NCBI GenBank assembly: GCA_947169985.1
Contig: CAMVRW010000173.1
Span: forward strand, 1 to 5,514
DNA length: 5,514 nt
DNA from: an uncultured Butyrivibrio sp.
Lineage (GTDB): Bacteria; Bacillota; Clostridia; Lachnospirales; Lachnospiraceae
Direction: 5' to 3'
The position numbers and the translations under genes were made by a program. This document shows positions 1-5,514 of this stretch, piece after piece. The notes under the pieces are model-generated. The model was not told where the DNA came from. It made no database searches and saw only the letters and a list, made by a program, of their open reading frames with translations. The number at the start of each line of letters is the position of its first letter. The stretch's first letter is position 1.

Positions 1-196
1 GACCGTTTGCAACCAGTTTAAGGAAGTCTGCCAACTGTTCAGGGGATAAGTTAAGCGCTCCAACATCTGCAAGGATCTGTGAATTCTCCGCTTCCTGCAA
101 TTTCTGTTCGGCAGCTTTAAGCCTTACCCTGTCATCTTCAACTTTTCTTTTGCAGCGCTCCCCTTCTGCGCGGAGCTTATCTAACCTCTCATACAT
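1..196 (-). CDS. DUF4315 family protein (3' end cut by the window edge)
   Basis: The first 65 codons are visible, and the frame stays open to the left edge, so the C-terminus is missing. The protein begins MYERLDKLRAEGERCKRK. Residues about 1-40 are highly charged and have heptad-like leucine and alanine spacing, which predicts a coiled coil or long helix. A short second helix follows, with a Leu-Ser-Pro-Glu-Gln-Leu-Ala core at about 50-56. This arrangement (N-terminal charged helix, then an 'xxSPxELAxFL' segment) matches my memory of DUF4315, a small family of roughly 80-90 residues found in Tn1549/CTn-type conjugative elements directly after the C40 peptidase gene. Its role is unknown. No signal peptide or membrane segment is visible, so it is probably cytoplasmic. 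The ATG at 194-196 is chosen because AGGAGG (202-207) lies five bases upstream. Only nine bases separate it from the stop of the upstream C40 gene, so the two are probably translationally coupled. Confidence 0.8.
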   Translation of the reverse strand, partial: MYERLDKLRAEGERCKRKVEDDRVRLKAAEQKLQEAENSQILADVGALNLSPEQLADFLKLVANG

Positions 197-201
197 ATTT
201 G

Positions 202-207
202 CCTCCT
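202..207 (-). promoter_or_regulatory. Ribosome binding site of the DUF4315 gene, overlapping the upstream stop codon
   Basis: The minus strand reads TAGGAGGCAAATATG. The AGGAGG core shares its first two bases with the TAG stop of the C40 peptidase gene (206-208) and sits five bases from the ATG. A ribosome finishing the upstream gene therefore lands on this site, which suggests coupling. The site also fixes the start of the DUF4315 gene. Confidence 0.75.
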
Positions 208-1963
208 ATCTGATTCTGCCGTAGCAGTAAAAATGTGCTCTCCAATAACGTGTATCATAGCTTGCATACTTTATTGGCGAACCACAATGAATCATAATTT
301 TGTTTACCGGATCTACCACAATTCCCACATGACTGGCGCCAACTGTGTTATAGGTTCCCTGGAAGAAGATAAGATCTCCTGGTTTTACATCAGACTCTCT
401 TACCCTTGCTGTGGCATTCTTCCAGCCATTAGCAGTAAGTCTTCCGTAGTTCCATCCGTTACCACAGTGATTGATTACCCAGCTGACATATCCTGAACAG
501 TCAAAACTCGTTGAAGGATTGCTCCCACCCCAAACATATGGATATCCAAGATACCTTTCAGCCTCTGCAAGCATCCTTGCAAACTGTGCATCTGTGAGAT
601 ATTCGCTGGGGACAGCATAGTCTTCATCTCCGCCTCCTGGGTTGATATAAGGTGTTTCACCAAAAATATCAGGCTTATTTCCTTTCAACTCTACGATGAC
701 TTCATAACGCTTTATCTGATCAACCGTAAGATCAAGAGCATCAACAGCAGCTTGAATTCCTTCATTTGTCAGCGTCACATTCAGGATGTAATACTCATAC
801 TCCTCTGTTTCTGTATAAGTATATGGTTCCCAATAACCACCATCTTCATATGAGTCATCCTCAACCCATCTGATACCTGACCTTTCCACTTCTCTTTCCC
901 TGGTCTCTACTTCCTCCTCAATCTCCAACGTGTACTGATACTCGAAGATTGTCTGAAGCATTTCCTGAACCTCTTCTTCTGTATAATCCTCATACAGAAC
1001 GGTCAGTAGTGCTGCCAGTTCAAATGGATCATGTCCTATTTCTGTCAGCTCATAGTTATACTCGTCATAATCAGGATAATCAGTTTCGATATTGTCTATC
1101 TGTTCCTGAAGGTCAGCTTCAAGATCCTGATAATCTGCTTCCACTGCGAGAATATCTGCATCATCTGCCGTGTAACTTGTACCAACAACCAGGTCGTTAC
1201 CGCCTCCTGCCATCATGGAGCAGGAACTAAGAGTCCCGGAAAGTACCAGGATGACTATAAGGATCAGCACTGCAATAAGAAGTCCAAGCGGATGATTCTC
1301 AGCAAACTCTTTTATCATTTCAGCAAGTCTGCCTGCGATATCCTCAGCCTTATCCGTAAAGCGCTTCGTAATACTGCCAAAAGCATTGGCACTCTCCTTG
1401 GCCTGTACTTCATGAGCATGTCTCTGGATTTCTTTTCTCATAAGGTTTTTCTGTGCTTCCTTTGAAGACTTCCTCACCTCTTCTTTTCCAGTTCTGCCAT
1501 GAATCTTTTTGCTGTAGCCATTCTCTGTTTTTGAGCCGCTTTCCTTCAGCTTTTCATTGTTTTCTTTCAGCTTTGCCTGGTACTCTTTTTCCTTTTGGGA
1601 AATATCCAGCCTGCCCCGAATACCATATCCGATATCTCCGGCAACCTCTGTTCCGGCATTTACTGCATCTACACCTGCGTTATTATCTTCGTTATGGCTG
1701 CTGATCTCACTATGAATACATCTTGAAGCAGCTGCATCTGCATATATCTTTTTTCTGCCCTGCTTGCGAAGCCTTCTAAGTTCCTCCTTCTCCTCTTTTG
1801 TCATGGTGATATCTGCTTTGCCAATTCGAAGTTTTCTGCGTGCATACTCCGCACGGGAAGCTTCATTTTTGAGCTTCCCGGCATGAGTCTTCTTTGTGGT
1901 TTTTTCCGGATCTATATTTTTCTTGGATCTGCCCGTATCTCTTGTGTAAATCCCTTCATTCAT
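206..1963 (-). CDS. Membrane-anchored NlpC/P60 (C40) peptidoglycan hydrolase of the conjugation machinery, CD1108-like
   Basis: This 585-residue protein probably cuts cell-wall peptide stems so that the conjugation channel can cross the wall. Residues 1-218 are hydrophilic and strongly basic (Lys/Arg/Glu-rich, probably partly coiled coil). One membrane helix follows at about 226-246 (LGLLIAVLILIVILVLSG). Next come an acidic extracellular part (about 265-350) and a Tyr/Glu-rich stretch ending in ILNVTLTN (393-400). The NlpC/P60 domain occupies about 455-585. Its likely catalytic residues are Cys489 in FDCSGYVSW, His545 in GASHVGIVV and His559 in IHCG; the YPYVWGG motif precedes the cysteine. 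The charge bias predicts the N-terminus inside and the enzyme outside. There is no cleavable signal peptide. The layout and C-terminal motifs match, from memory, the CD1108 family of Tn1549/CTn elements, and the role parallels VirB1 and Tn916 Orf14. The ATG start has GAAAGGA nine bases upstream, overlapping the VirB4 stop. Exact bond specificity cannot be read from sequence. Confidence 0.9.
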   Translation of the reverse strand: MNEGIYTRDTGRSKKNIDPEKTTKKTHAGKLKNEASRAEYARRKLRIGKADITMTKEEKEELRRLRKQGRKKIYADAAASRCIHSEISSHNEDNNAGVDAVNAGTEVAGDIGYGIRGRLDISQKEKEYQAKLKENNEKLKESGSKTENGYSKKIHGRTGKEEVRKSSKEAQKNLMRKEIQRHAHEVQAKESANAFGSITKRFTDKAEDIAGRLAEMIKEFAENHPLGLLIAVLILIVILVLSGTLSSCSMMAGGGNDLVVGTSYTADDADILAVEADYQDLEADLQEQIDNIETDYPDYDEYNYELTEIGHDPFELAALLTVLYEDYTEEEVQEMLQTIFEYQYTLEIEEEVETREREVERSGIRWVEDDSYEDGGYWEPYTYTETEEYEYYILNVTLTNEGIQAAVDALDLTVDQIKRYEVIVELKGNKPDIFGETPYINPGGGDEDYAVPSEYLTDAQFARMLAEAERYLGYPYVWGGSNPSTSFDCSGYVSWVINHCGNGWNYGRLTANGWKNATARVRESDVKPGDLIFFQGTYNTVGASHVGIVVDPVNKIMIHCGSPIKYASYDTRYWRAHFYCYGRIR

Positions 1964-1972
1964 TTATCCACA

Positions 1973-1979
1973 TCCTTTC
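1973..1979 (-). promoter_or_regulatory. Ribosome binding site of the C40 peptidase gene, overlapping the VirB4 stop
   Basis: The minus strand reads TGAAAGGATGTGGATAAATG. GAAAGGA includes the last two bases of the VirB4 TGA stop (1978-1980) and lies nine bases before the ATG at 1961-1963. As at the next junction downstream, the Shine-Dalgarno site is built into the stop of the preceding gene, which suggests coupled translation. Confidence 0.65.
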
Positions 1980-4419
1980 ACTTAGCTTTTGCTTCTTCCT
2001 TTGCGCTAATTACCTCGGATAATTTGGTCGTCATGATACGATACAACTCGATATCCGTAGGGAACCTGTCTACAAACGGAAGGATCACATTGCCATAAAA
2101 AATAAGCCCTTCACCGGCTCCTGAGTGTGTAACATAAGAGAGCTGATGTGGACTTATACTGAGCTGCTTGGCGAGGATCTGTCTGTCGCCAACAGCCTGA
2201 TTGAGCATATAAATGAAGTCTGAATTCTCAAAGATATTCTCTACTTCTCTTGAAGCAAGCAGATCTTTGACGTTCTGCGTGATACCAGTCGGAATACCGC
2301 CCCACTTACGGAATCTCTTCCAGATTTCTACTGTGTAAGCAGCTGTCTGATCTTCCTTCAGAAGGAGGTGCATTTCATCGAGGTAGTATCTTGTAGACCT
2401 TCCCTCTTCTCTGTTAGCAGAAACCCTGCCCCAGACCTGATCCTGCACGATAAGCATTCCTATCTTCTTAAGCTGCTTACCAAGTTCCTTGATATCATAG
2501 CAGACAATCCTGTTGGTAATATCAACATTGGTCCTGTGATTAAAGATATTGAGCGAACCCTTTACATAAATCTCAAGAGCTGTTGCAACATGTCTGGCCT
2601 CAGCTTCATCCTGTTTTAAAAGCTCATTATAGAGATCTTCGAGAATAGGCATATTCTCAGGAACAGGATTTTCATAGTAATGCCTGTAAACCTTTCGGAT
2701 ACATCTGTCTATTACGGTCTTTTCTACAGGAAGAAGCCCTTCTTTTCCACCAACAATAAGTTCACAAAGGGATAGCAGGAACTCTGCTTTCAGAGAAACC
2801 GGATCATCGTCATCGGAATAATTATTGTTGATGTCCATGGGATTGATATACTGCGTGGAGGTTGTGCTGATCTTTATGACCTGACCTCCGAAACGTTCCA
2901 CCAGTGCTGCATATTCTGCCTCGGGATCTGAAATGATGATATCATCGTCCGTTACAAGGAATGCGTTTGCGATTTCCCTCTTTGCAGCAAAAGATTTGCC
3001 GGAACCAGGTGTACCAAGGATAAGTCCGTTGGGATTCTTAAGAAGCTTTCTGTCTACCATGATCAGGTTGTTGGACAGAGCATTTAATCCGTAGTACAGA
3101 CTCTCTTCTCCGGCCTGGAACAACTCCTGTGTAGTAAATGGTACGAAAATAGCAGTGCTGCTAGTAGTCATGCCACGTTCAATTTCCACAAGATTCTGAG
3201 CCAGAGGAAGCGAACTCATAAGCCCCTGCTCCTGCTGAAAATCCAGTCTTATCAGATTACAGTTATGTTTCTGTGCAATTGATTTAGCCTGGAATACATT
3301 GTTCTCAAGCTCCTGCTCCGTTCTTCCAGTGTTCATGACAAGGAAGGTCAGAAGGAACATTCTCTCATTCTGACTCTGCAATTCCTTCAGAAGATCCTTT
3401 GCATCCTTACCAAAAGTCGCAAGGTCTGAAGGAATGATGTCCATATCATATCCTGCTCTGACCGCCTTTTTCTGCTCTTCTATCTTACTTCTGTCCAGCT
3501 CCGTGATAGTGTGCTTTACTGTCTTTATCGCCTCATGCTGGTCTACAGACTGGATATGCATTGTGACAATCATGCTGGATTCCATATTAAGGAAATCCGC
3601 AAGCATCCTGTCATTGATATCCGATGCATCAATTGACAAAAAGCTCATTGCCCCATAAATGCTTCCCATCTGAAATCTTTTTCCATTGGGAAAAGCAAAG
3701 CTGCTGGGTGCGATAAAGTCCTTGACCGTAAGGCCTGTCTTTGTCAGATACTTCCAGTCAAAAATGAACTTATCCATATCACCCATGTGGAACTGCTGAT
3801 GCATAAGAGCAAGTCTTTCTTTTCCATTCAGGACTTTTGCCTGTACTCCAAGGCGTTTGAAGTTATTAAGGATATCCGTTTCAATATGGATTATCCTTGG
3901 TTTTGCTGACTTCATGGAATCCGCATGTATTCCAAAGGTAAGGAACTTTGTCTTGGTTAGTCCGTTATTTCCGGCTTCCATCTGACGAAAGAGCATTGTG
4001 CTATACTCATCTCTTACCGCATTGAATCCATCGTTTTGATGAGGAATAGCAATGCTTGATCTGAAATCATCTATATCCGTAGCCATGTTCATGAAGGAAA
4101 GCTCAAAATGTACTGAGCTGTCAAAGAAATTCAGGAATGAACACCACTCCTCAAATATCTCTGTCTTATCCTCCTGCTGTGCCAGCTGATAATTTATATC
4201 CTGAAACTGTATTGTTTTTGTGTAGTAGTCCTGCCCTATCCTGCAGATACCATCCTGAAACATCCTGTCAAAGGGAATGGACTGCTGAGCAGTTTTGGGA
4301 ACCCCGTCATTTTTCTGCGCGTTCTTTATGATCTGTCTGACTTCCTTCTTCTCAGCTTTAGTCAGATGCTTTGGCATGACGAGATCTCTTTTTTTCTCTT
4401 TCGAAAGAAATTTGAACAA
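1978..4419 (-). CDS. virB4: VirB4-type conjugation ATPase
   Basis: This is the membrane-associated ATPase that energises assembly of, and transfer through, the type IV secretion channel. It has 813 residues from the chosen start. Residues about 50-420 form the N-terminal VirB4/CagE-like part (for example YYTKTIQFQDINYQLAQ at about 65-81). The P-loop ATPase domain follows, with Walker A GTPGSGKS at 469-476, a DPEAEY motif at 498-503, Walker B YYLDEMHLLL at about 678-687 (Asp681, Glu682), and a conserved GITQNVKDLL segment near 712-721. No membrane helix is evident. Length and motif order are normal for the family, and nothing looks broken. The start chosen is TTG at 4419, because AAGGAGG (4429-4435) lies nine bases upstream. 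A TTG at 4428 abuts that site and is too close. The ATG at 4377 has only a weak site, but remains possible and would remove 14 residues. The gene overlaps the PrgI gene by 62 bases. Confidence 0.93.
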   Translation of the reverse strand: MFKFLSKEKKRDLVMPKHLTKAEKKEVRQIIKNAQKNDGVPKTAQQSIPFDRMFQDGICRIGQDYYTKTIQFQDINYQLAQQEDKTEIFEEWCSFLNFFDSSVHFELSFMNMATDIDDFRSSIAIPHQNDGFNAVRDEYSTMLFRQMEAGNNGLTKTKFLTFGIHADSMKSAKPRIIHIETDILNNFKRLGVQAKVLNGKERLALMHQQFHMGDMDKFIFDWKYLTKTGLTVKDFIAPSSFAFPNGKRFQMGSIYGAMSFLSIDASDINDRMLADFLNMESSMIVTMHIQSVDQHEAIKTVKHTITELDRSKIEEQKKAVRAGYDMDIIPSDLATFGKDAKDLLKELQSQNERMFLLTFLVMNTGRTEQELENNVFQAKSIAQKHNCNLIRLDFQQEQGLMSSLPLAQNLVEIERGMTTSSTAIFVPFTTQELFQAGEESLYYGLNALSNNLIMVDRKLLKNPNGLILGTPGSGKSFAAKREIANAFLVTDDDIIISDPEAEYAALVERFGGQVIKISTTSTQYINPMDINNNYSDDDDPVSLKAEFLLSLCELIVGGKEGLLPVEKTVIDRCIRKVYRHYYENPVPENMPILEDLYNELLKQDEAEARHVATALEIYVKGSLNIFNHRTNVDITNRIVCYDIKELGKQLKKIGMLIVQDQVWGRVSANREEGRSTRYYLDEMHLLLKEDQTAAYTVEIWKRFRKWGGIPTGITQNVKDLLASREVENIFENSDFIYMLNQAVGDRQILAKQLSISPHQLSYVTHSGAGEGLIFYGNVILPFVDRFPTDIELYRIMTTKLSEVISAKEEAKAK

Positions 4420-4777
4420 TCTTATCAACCTCCTTCTGTGCTTTTACATATCTTTCAAGTGCTGAATAGTTATTGTCTGTCTTATAAGGCCTCTGTCTTG
4501 GCCTGATAAAGGTTGCCTCAATGAGGTGTCCTAATATAACCTCCAGGTACTGACCGTTCTTTTCATACATAGCCAAAAAGAAAAACGGCATCATTATCAC
4601 CATCATTCCCATAGCTGCTGTAGTTGGAGATGCAACTCTTTTTATCAGAAAAAAAGCCGGCACTCCAAACAGTGCTGCAACGCTGAAACATATCAGCTGC
4701 CTTTTGGTCATATTGAACATCACTTTACTTTTAACCTTCGTAAGATCACGAGGCACCGAGATATATGATGCTGCCAT
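4358..4777 (-). CDS. PrgI family (VirB3-like) membrane protein of the conjugation channel
   Basis: This small inner-membrane component is the functional counterpart of VirB3, which works next to VirB4. The protein has 139 residues from the ATG at 4775-4777. The N-terminus carries the family signature YISVPRDLTKVKSKV (about 5-19), followed by two closely spaced membrane helices at about 28-45 and 53-70, then a YEKNGQYLE turn (71-79) and an FIRPRQRPYKTDNNY segment (about 90-104). The C-terminal tail, about 110-139, is basic and probably cytoplasmic. Order (VirB6-like, PrgI, VirB4) is the usual one for Tn1549/CTn-type elements. An in-frame TTG at 4789 would add four residues, but lies only two bases from the nearest AAAGGA (4792-4797). 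The ATG is 14 bases from it, which is rather long. The ATG is preferred because, as I remember them, relatives begin MAA. The last 62 bases also encode the start of VirB4. Confidence 0.88.
   Translation of the reverse strand: MAASYISVPRDLTKVKSKVMFNMTKRQLICFSVAALFGVPAFFLIKRVASPTTAAMGMMVIMMPFFFLAMYEKNGQYLEVILGHLIEATFIRPRQRPYKTDNNYSALERYVKAQKEVDKIVQISFEREKKRSRHAKASD
4429..4435 (-). promoter_or_regulatory. Ribosome binding site deciding the VirB4 start
   Basis: AAGGAGG on the minus strand is the strongest Shine-Dalgarno match in this part of the window. It sits inside the PrgI coding sequence, 71 bases before the PrgI stop codon begins to be read out. Nine bases separate it from the TTG at 4417-4419, normal spacing, while the in-frame TTG at 4426-4428 is directly adjacent to it and unlikely to be used. 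Confidence 0.6.
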
Positions 4778-4782
4778 ATTTG

Positions 4783-4857
4783 TTACCAAAATCCTTTCTT
4801 TGCTTTAGCGCACTTTTTACCATACTTCTCCTGCATTTGTTCTCTATCAATGTCCAT
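4783..4857 (-). CDS. Possible 24-residue micro-ORF bridging VirB6-like and PrgI genes
   Basis: An ATG at 4855-4857 opens a 24-codon frame encoding MDIDREQMQEKYGKKCAKAK followed by KGFW. It overlaps the last 11 bases of the VirB6-like gene and ends in TAA five bases before the PrgI ATG. It fills the only sizeable gap in the block. There is no good Shine-Dalgarno site at the normal distance (an AGGAG lies about 22 bases upstream), so translation would have to come from ribosomes ending the upstream gene. I do not recognise the peptide. It may equally be a chance open frame. Its stop position would place ribosomes near the PrgI start, whose own site is badly spaced. Confidence 0.2.
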   Translation of the reverse strand: MDIDREQMQEKYGKKCAKAKKGFW

Positions 4858-5514
4858 GGCGAACTGATCTGGCAACAGCTCCTGTCTTAAAGAGCGTAAA
4901 TGCCAGTAATATTGTGTAGCCCATGACTCCCCAAAGAGAGCCGATGATATCTGTTGAGAAGGTTACGGTCTGAATCAGAACCGCGTAAATTCCAACACAT
5001 ACCATGATCAAGAATCCCTGGAATCCTAGTGCGAAAAGTGACCTCAAATAGTTCTGTCCTATCTGCGACTGTTCCCTGTTTCCAAAGGTTGCAAAGGGGA
5101 TCGGTGCAAGACTTACCATGAGATAGATTTCAATCATCCTCGCGTAGACTATGACAAATATAAGTGCTGACAGGATATAGATCAGGAACTGTACTACGAA
5201 CGATTGAAGATATATGGATAATAGTGGTCCTATCTCCATGGTCTCCAATGTGCTTTCCATCGTTGCTAGAGCACTGTCATCTATCGCTGTAGAGCCTGCT
5301 ATGATGCCGCCTGCATTGTTTACCACATGCTGCGCAACATCAAAGACTGCCATTGAAATATTCATAGTATTCGTTATGAGTGTCACTGCTAAGAAGGTTT
5401 TAAAAATCCATTTCCAGAAGATCCAGGTTTCGAAATTAGCCAGATTGTTATGGCCGATGACCAGCTGGATCAGCTCATAACAGGCAATAAAGGTGAGCAA
5501 TATTCCTGCAATCG
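4847..5514 (-). CDS. VirB6/TrbL-like conjugal transfer membrane protein, CD1112-like (5' end cut by the window edge)
   Basis: This polytopic inner-membrane channel protein of the type IV secretion system is visible for its last 221 residues. The frame is open to the right edge. The first possible start inside the window is a TTG at 5500 with no Shine-Dalgarno site visible in the few bases before it, and it falls inside a hydrophobic helix, so the true start lies outside. Visible hydrophobic segments are at about 1-20, 36-62, 100-140 (probably two helices), 160-182 and 190-210. Diagnostic motifs are FETWIFWKWIFKTF (about 27-40), FDVAQHVVNNAGG (about 57-69), and LAPIPFATFGN followed by QIGQNYLRSLFALGFQGF (about 135-167). 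These match my memory of the CD1112 family of Tn1549/CTn elements, which are about 280-290 residues, so some 60-70 residues are missing. The protein ends in a basic RSVRHGH tail. It is followed by the PrgI gene after 69 bases. Confidence 0.88.
   Translation of the reverse strand, partial: IAGILLTFIACYELIQLVIGHNNLANFETWIFWKWIFKTFLAVTLITNTMNISMAVFDVAQHVVNNAGGIIAGSTAIDDSALATMESTLETMEIGPLLSIYLQSFVVQFLIYILSALIFVIVYARMIEIYLMVSLAPIPFATFGNREQSQIGQNYLRSLFALGFQGFLIMVCVGIYAVLIQTVTFSTDIIGSLWGVMGYTILLAFTLFKTGAVARSVRHGH

Noticed and set aside
233..496. 87-codon open frame on the plus strand opposite the NlpC/P60 domain
   Set aside because: Antisense to a well-supported catalytic domain with intact Cys and His motifs. 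No recognisable domain or ribosome binding site was seen.
1031..1465. 144-codon open frame on the plus strand, with hydrophobic Ile/Cys-rich translation
   Set aside because: It lies wholly antisense to the C40 hydrolase gene, with no Shine-Dalgarno site recognised and a low-complexity translation typical of a reverse-complement shadow of Asp/Glu/Tyr-rich coding sequence.
4389..4395. Programmed -1 frameshift at A_AAA_AAG in the PrgI frame
   Set aside because: The -1 frame ends after eight codons and only swaps a short basic tail, and I see no clear downstream stem-loop. Only the +1 direction would have an obvious consequence, which is reported as a finding.
4397..4408. 12-base perfect palindrome TCTTTCGAAAGA, near an 8-base palindrome GAGATCTC at 4381-4388
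   Set aside because: Both lie in the purine-rich PrgI/VirB4 overlap where sequence is doubly constrained by coding. They have no loop, so they would form poor hairpins in RNA, and there is no second copy to suggest an operator.
5498..5500. TTG at 5500 as the real start of the VirB6-like gene
   Set aside because: The frame is open upstream to the window edge, the codon falls within a hydrophobic helix, and no Shine-Dalgarno site is visible in the few bases before it. The family is longer at the N-terminus.

Overview
All credible genes in this window lie on the minus strand and form one compact, co-directional block: the core of a Gram-positive type IV secretion (conjugation) apparatus of the kind carried by Tn1549/CTn-type integrative and conjugative elements of Clostridia. 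The host is most likely a Firmicute of the class Clostridia, plausibly a gut Lachnospiraceae or relative. This rests on the protein families, the AGGAGG-type Shine-Dalgarno sites, the use of a TTG start, and a moderate, slightly AT-leaning composition. The genus cannot be fixed from this sequence.

In transcription order (right to left) the block reads as follows. A VirB6/TrbL-like polytopic membrane protein of the CD1112 type (4847-5514) has its N-terminus outside the window. A 69-base junction (4778-4846) follows and holds a possible 24-codon ORF. Next come a PrgI-family, VirB3-like small membrane protein (4358-4777) and a VirB4-type ATPase (1978-4419) whose start overlaps the end of the PrgI gene. 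Then comes a membrane-anchored NlpC/P60 (C40) cell-wall hydrolase of the CD1108 type (206-1963). Last is a DUF4315 protein (1-196) whose C-terminus runs off the left edge.

The genes make a coherent machine. VirB6 and PrgI build the inner-membrane channel platform, VirB4 powers its assembly and substrate transfer, and the C40 hydrolase opens the peptidoglycan outside the membrane. The small DUF4315 protein is a conserved but functionally unassigned companion. The relaxase, coupling protein (VirD4/TcpA), Maff2-type small protein, integrase and cargo genes normally linked to such a module are not visible and would lie outside.

There is no gene-free stretch over 100 bases, and I see no RNA gene, IS element, CRISPR array, promoter or convincing terminator. 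The block looks like an internal segment of a long polycistronic operon with tightly coupled genes. I found no new biological system. The points worth a second look are small: the PrgI/VirB4 overlap with an A7 tract in it, the possible micro-ORF, and the strongly polarised charge layout of the C40 protein.
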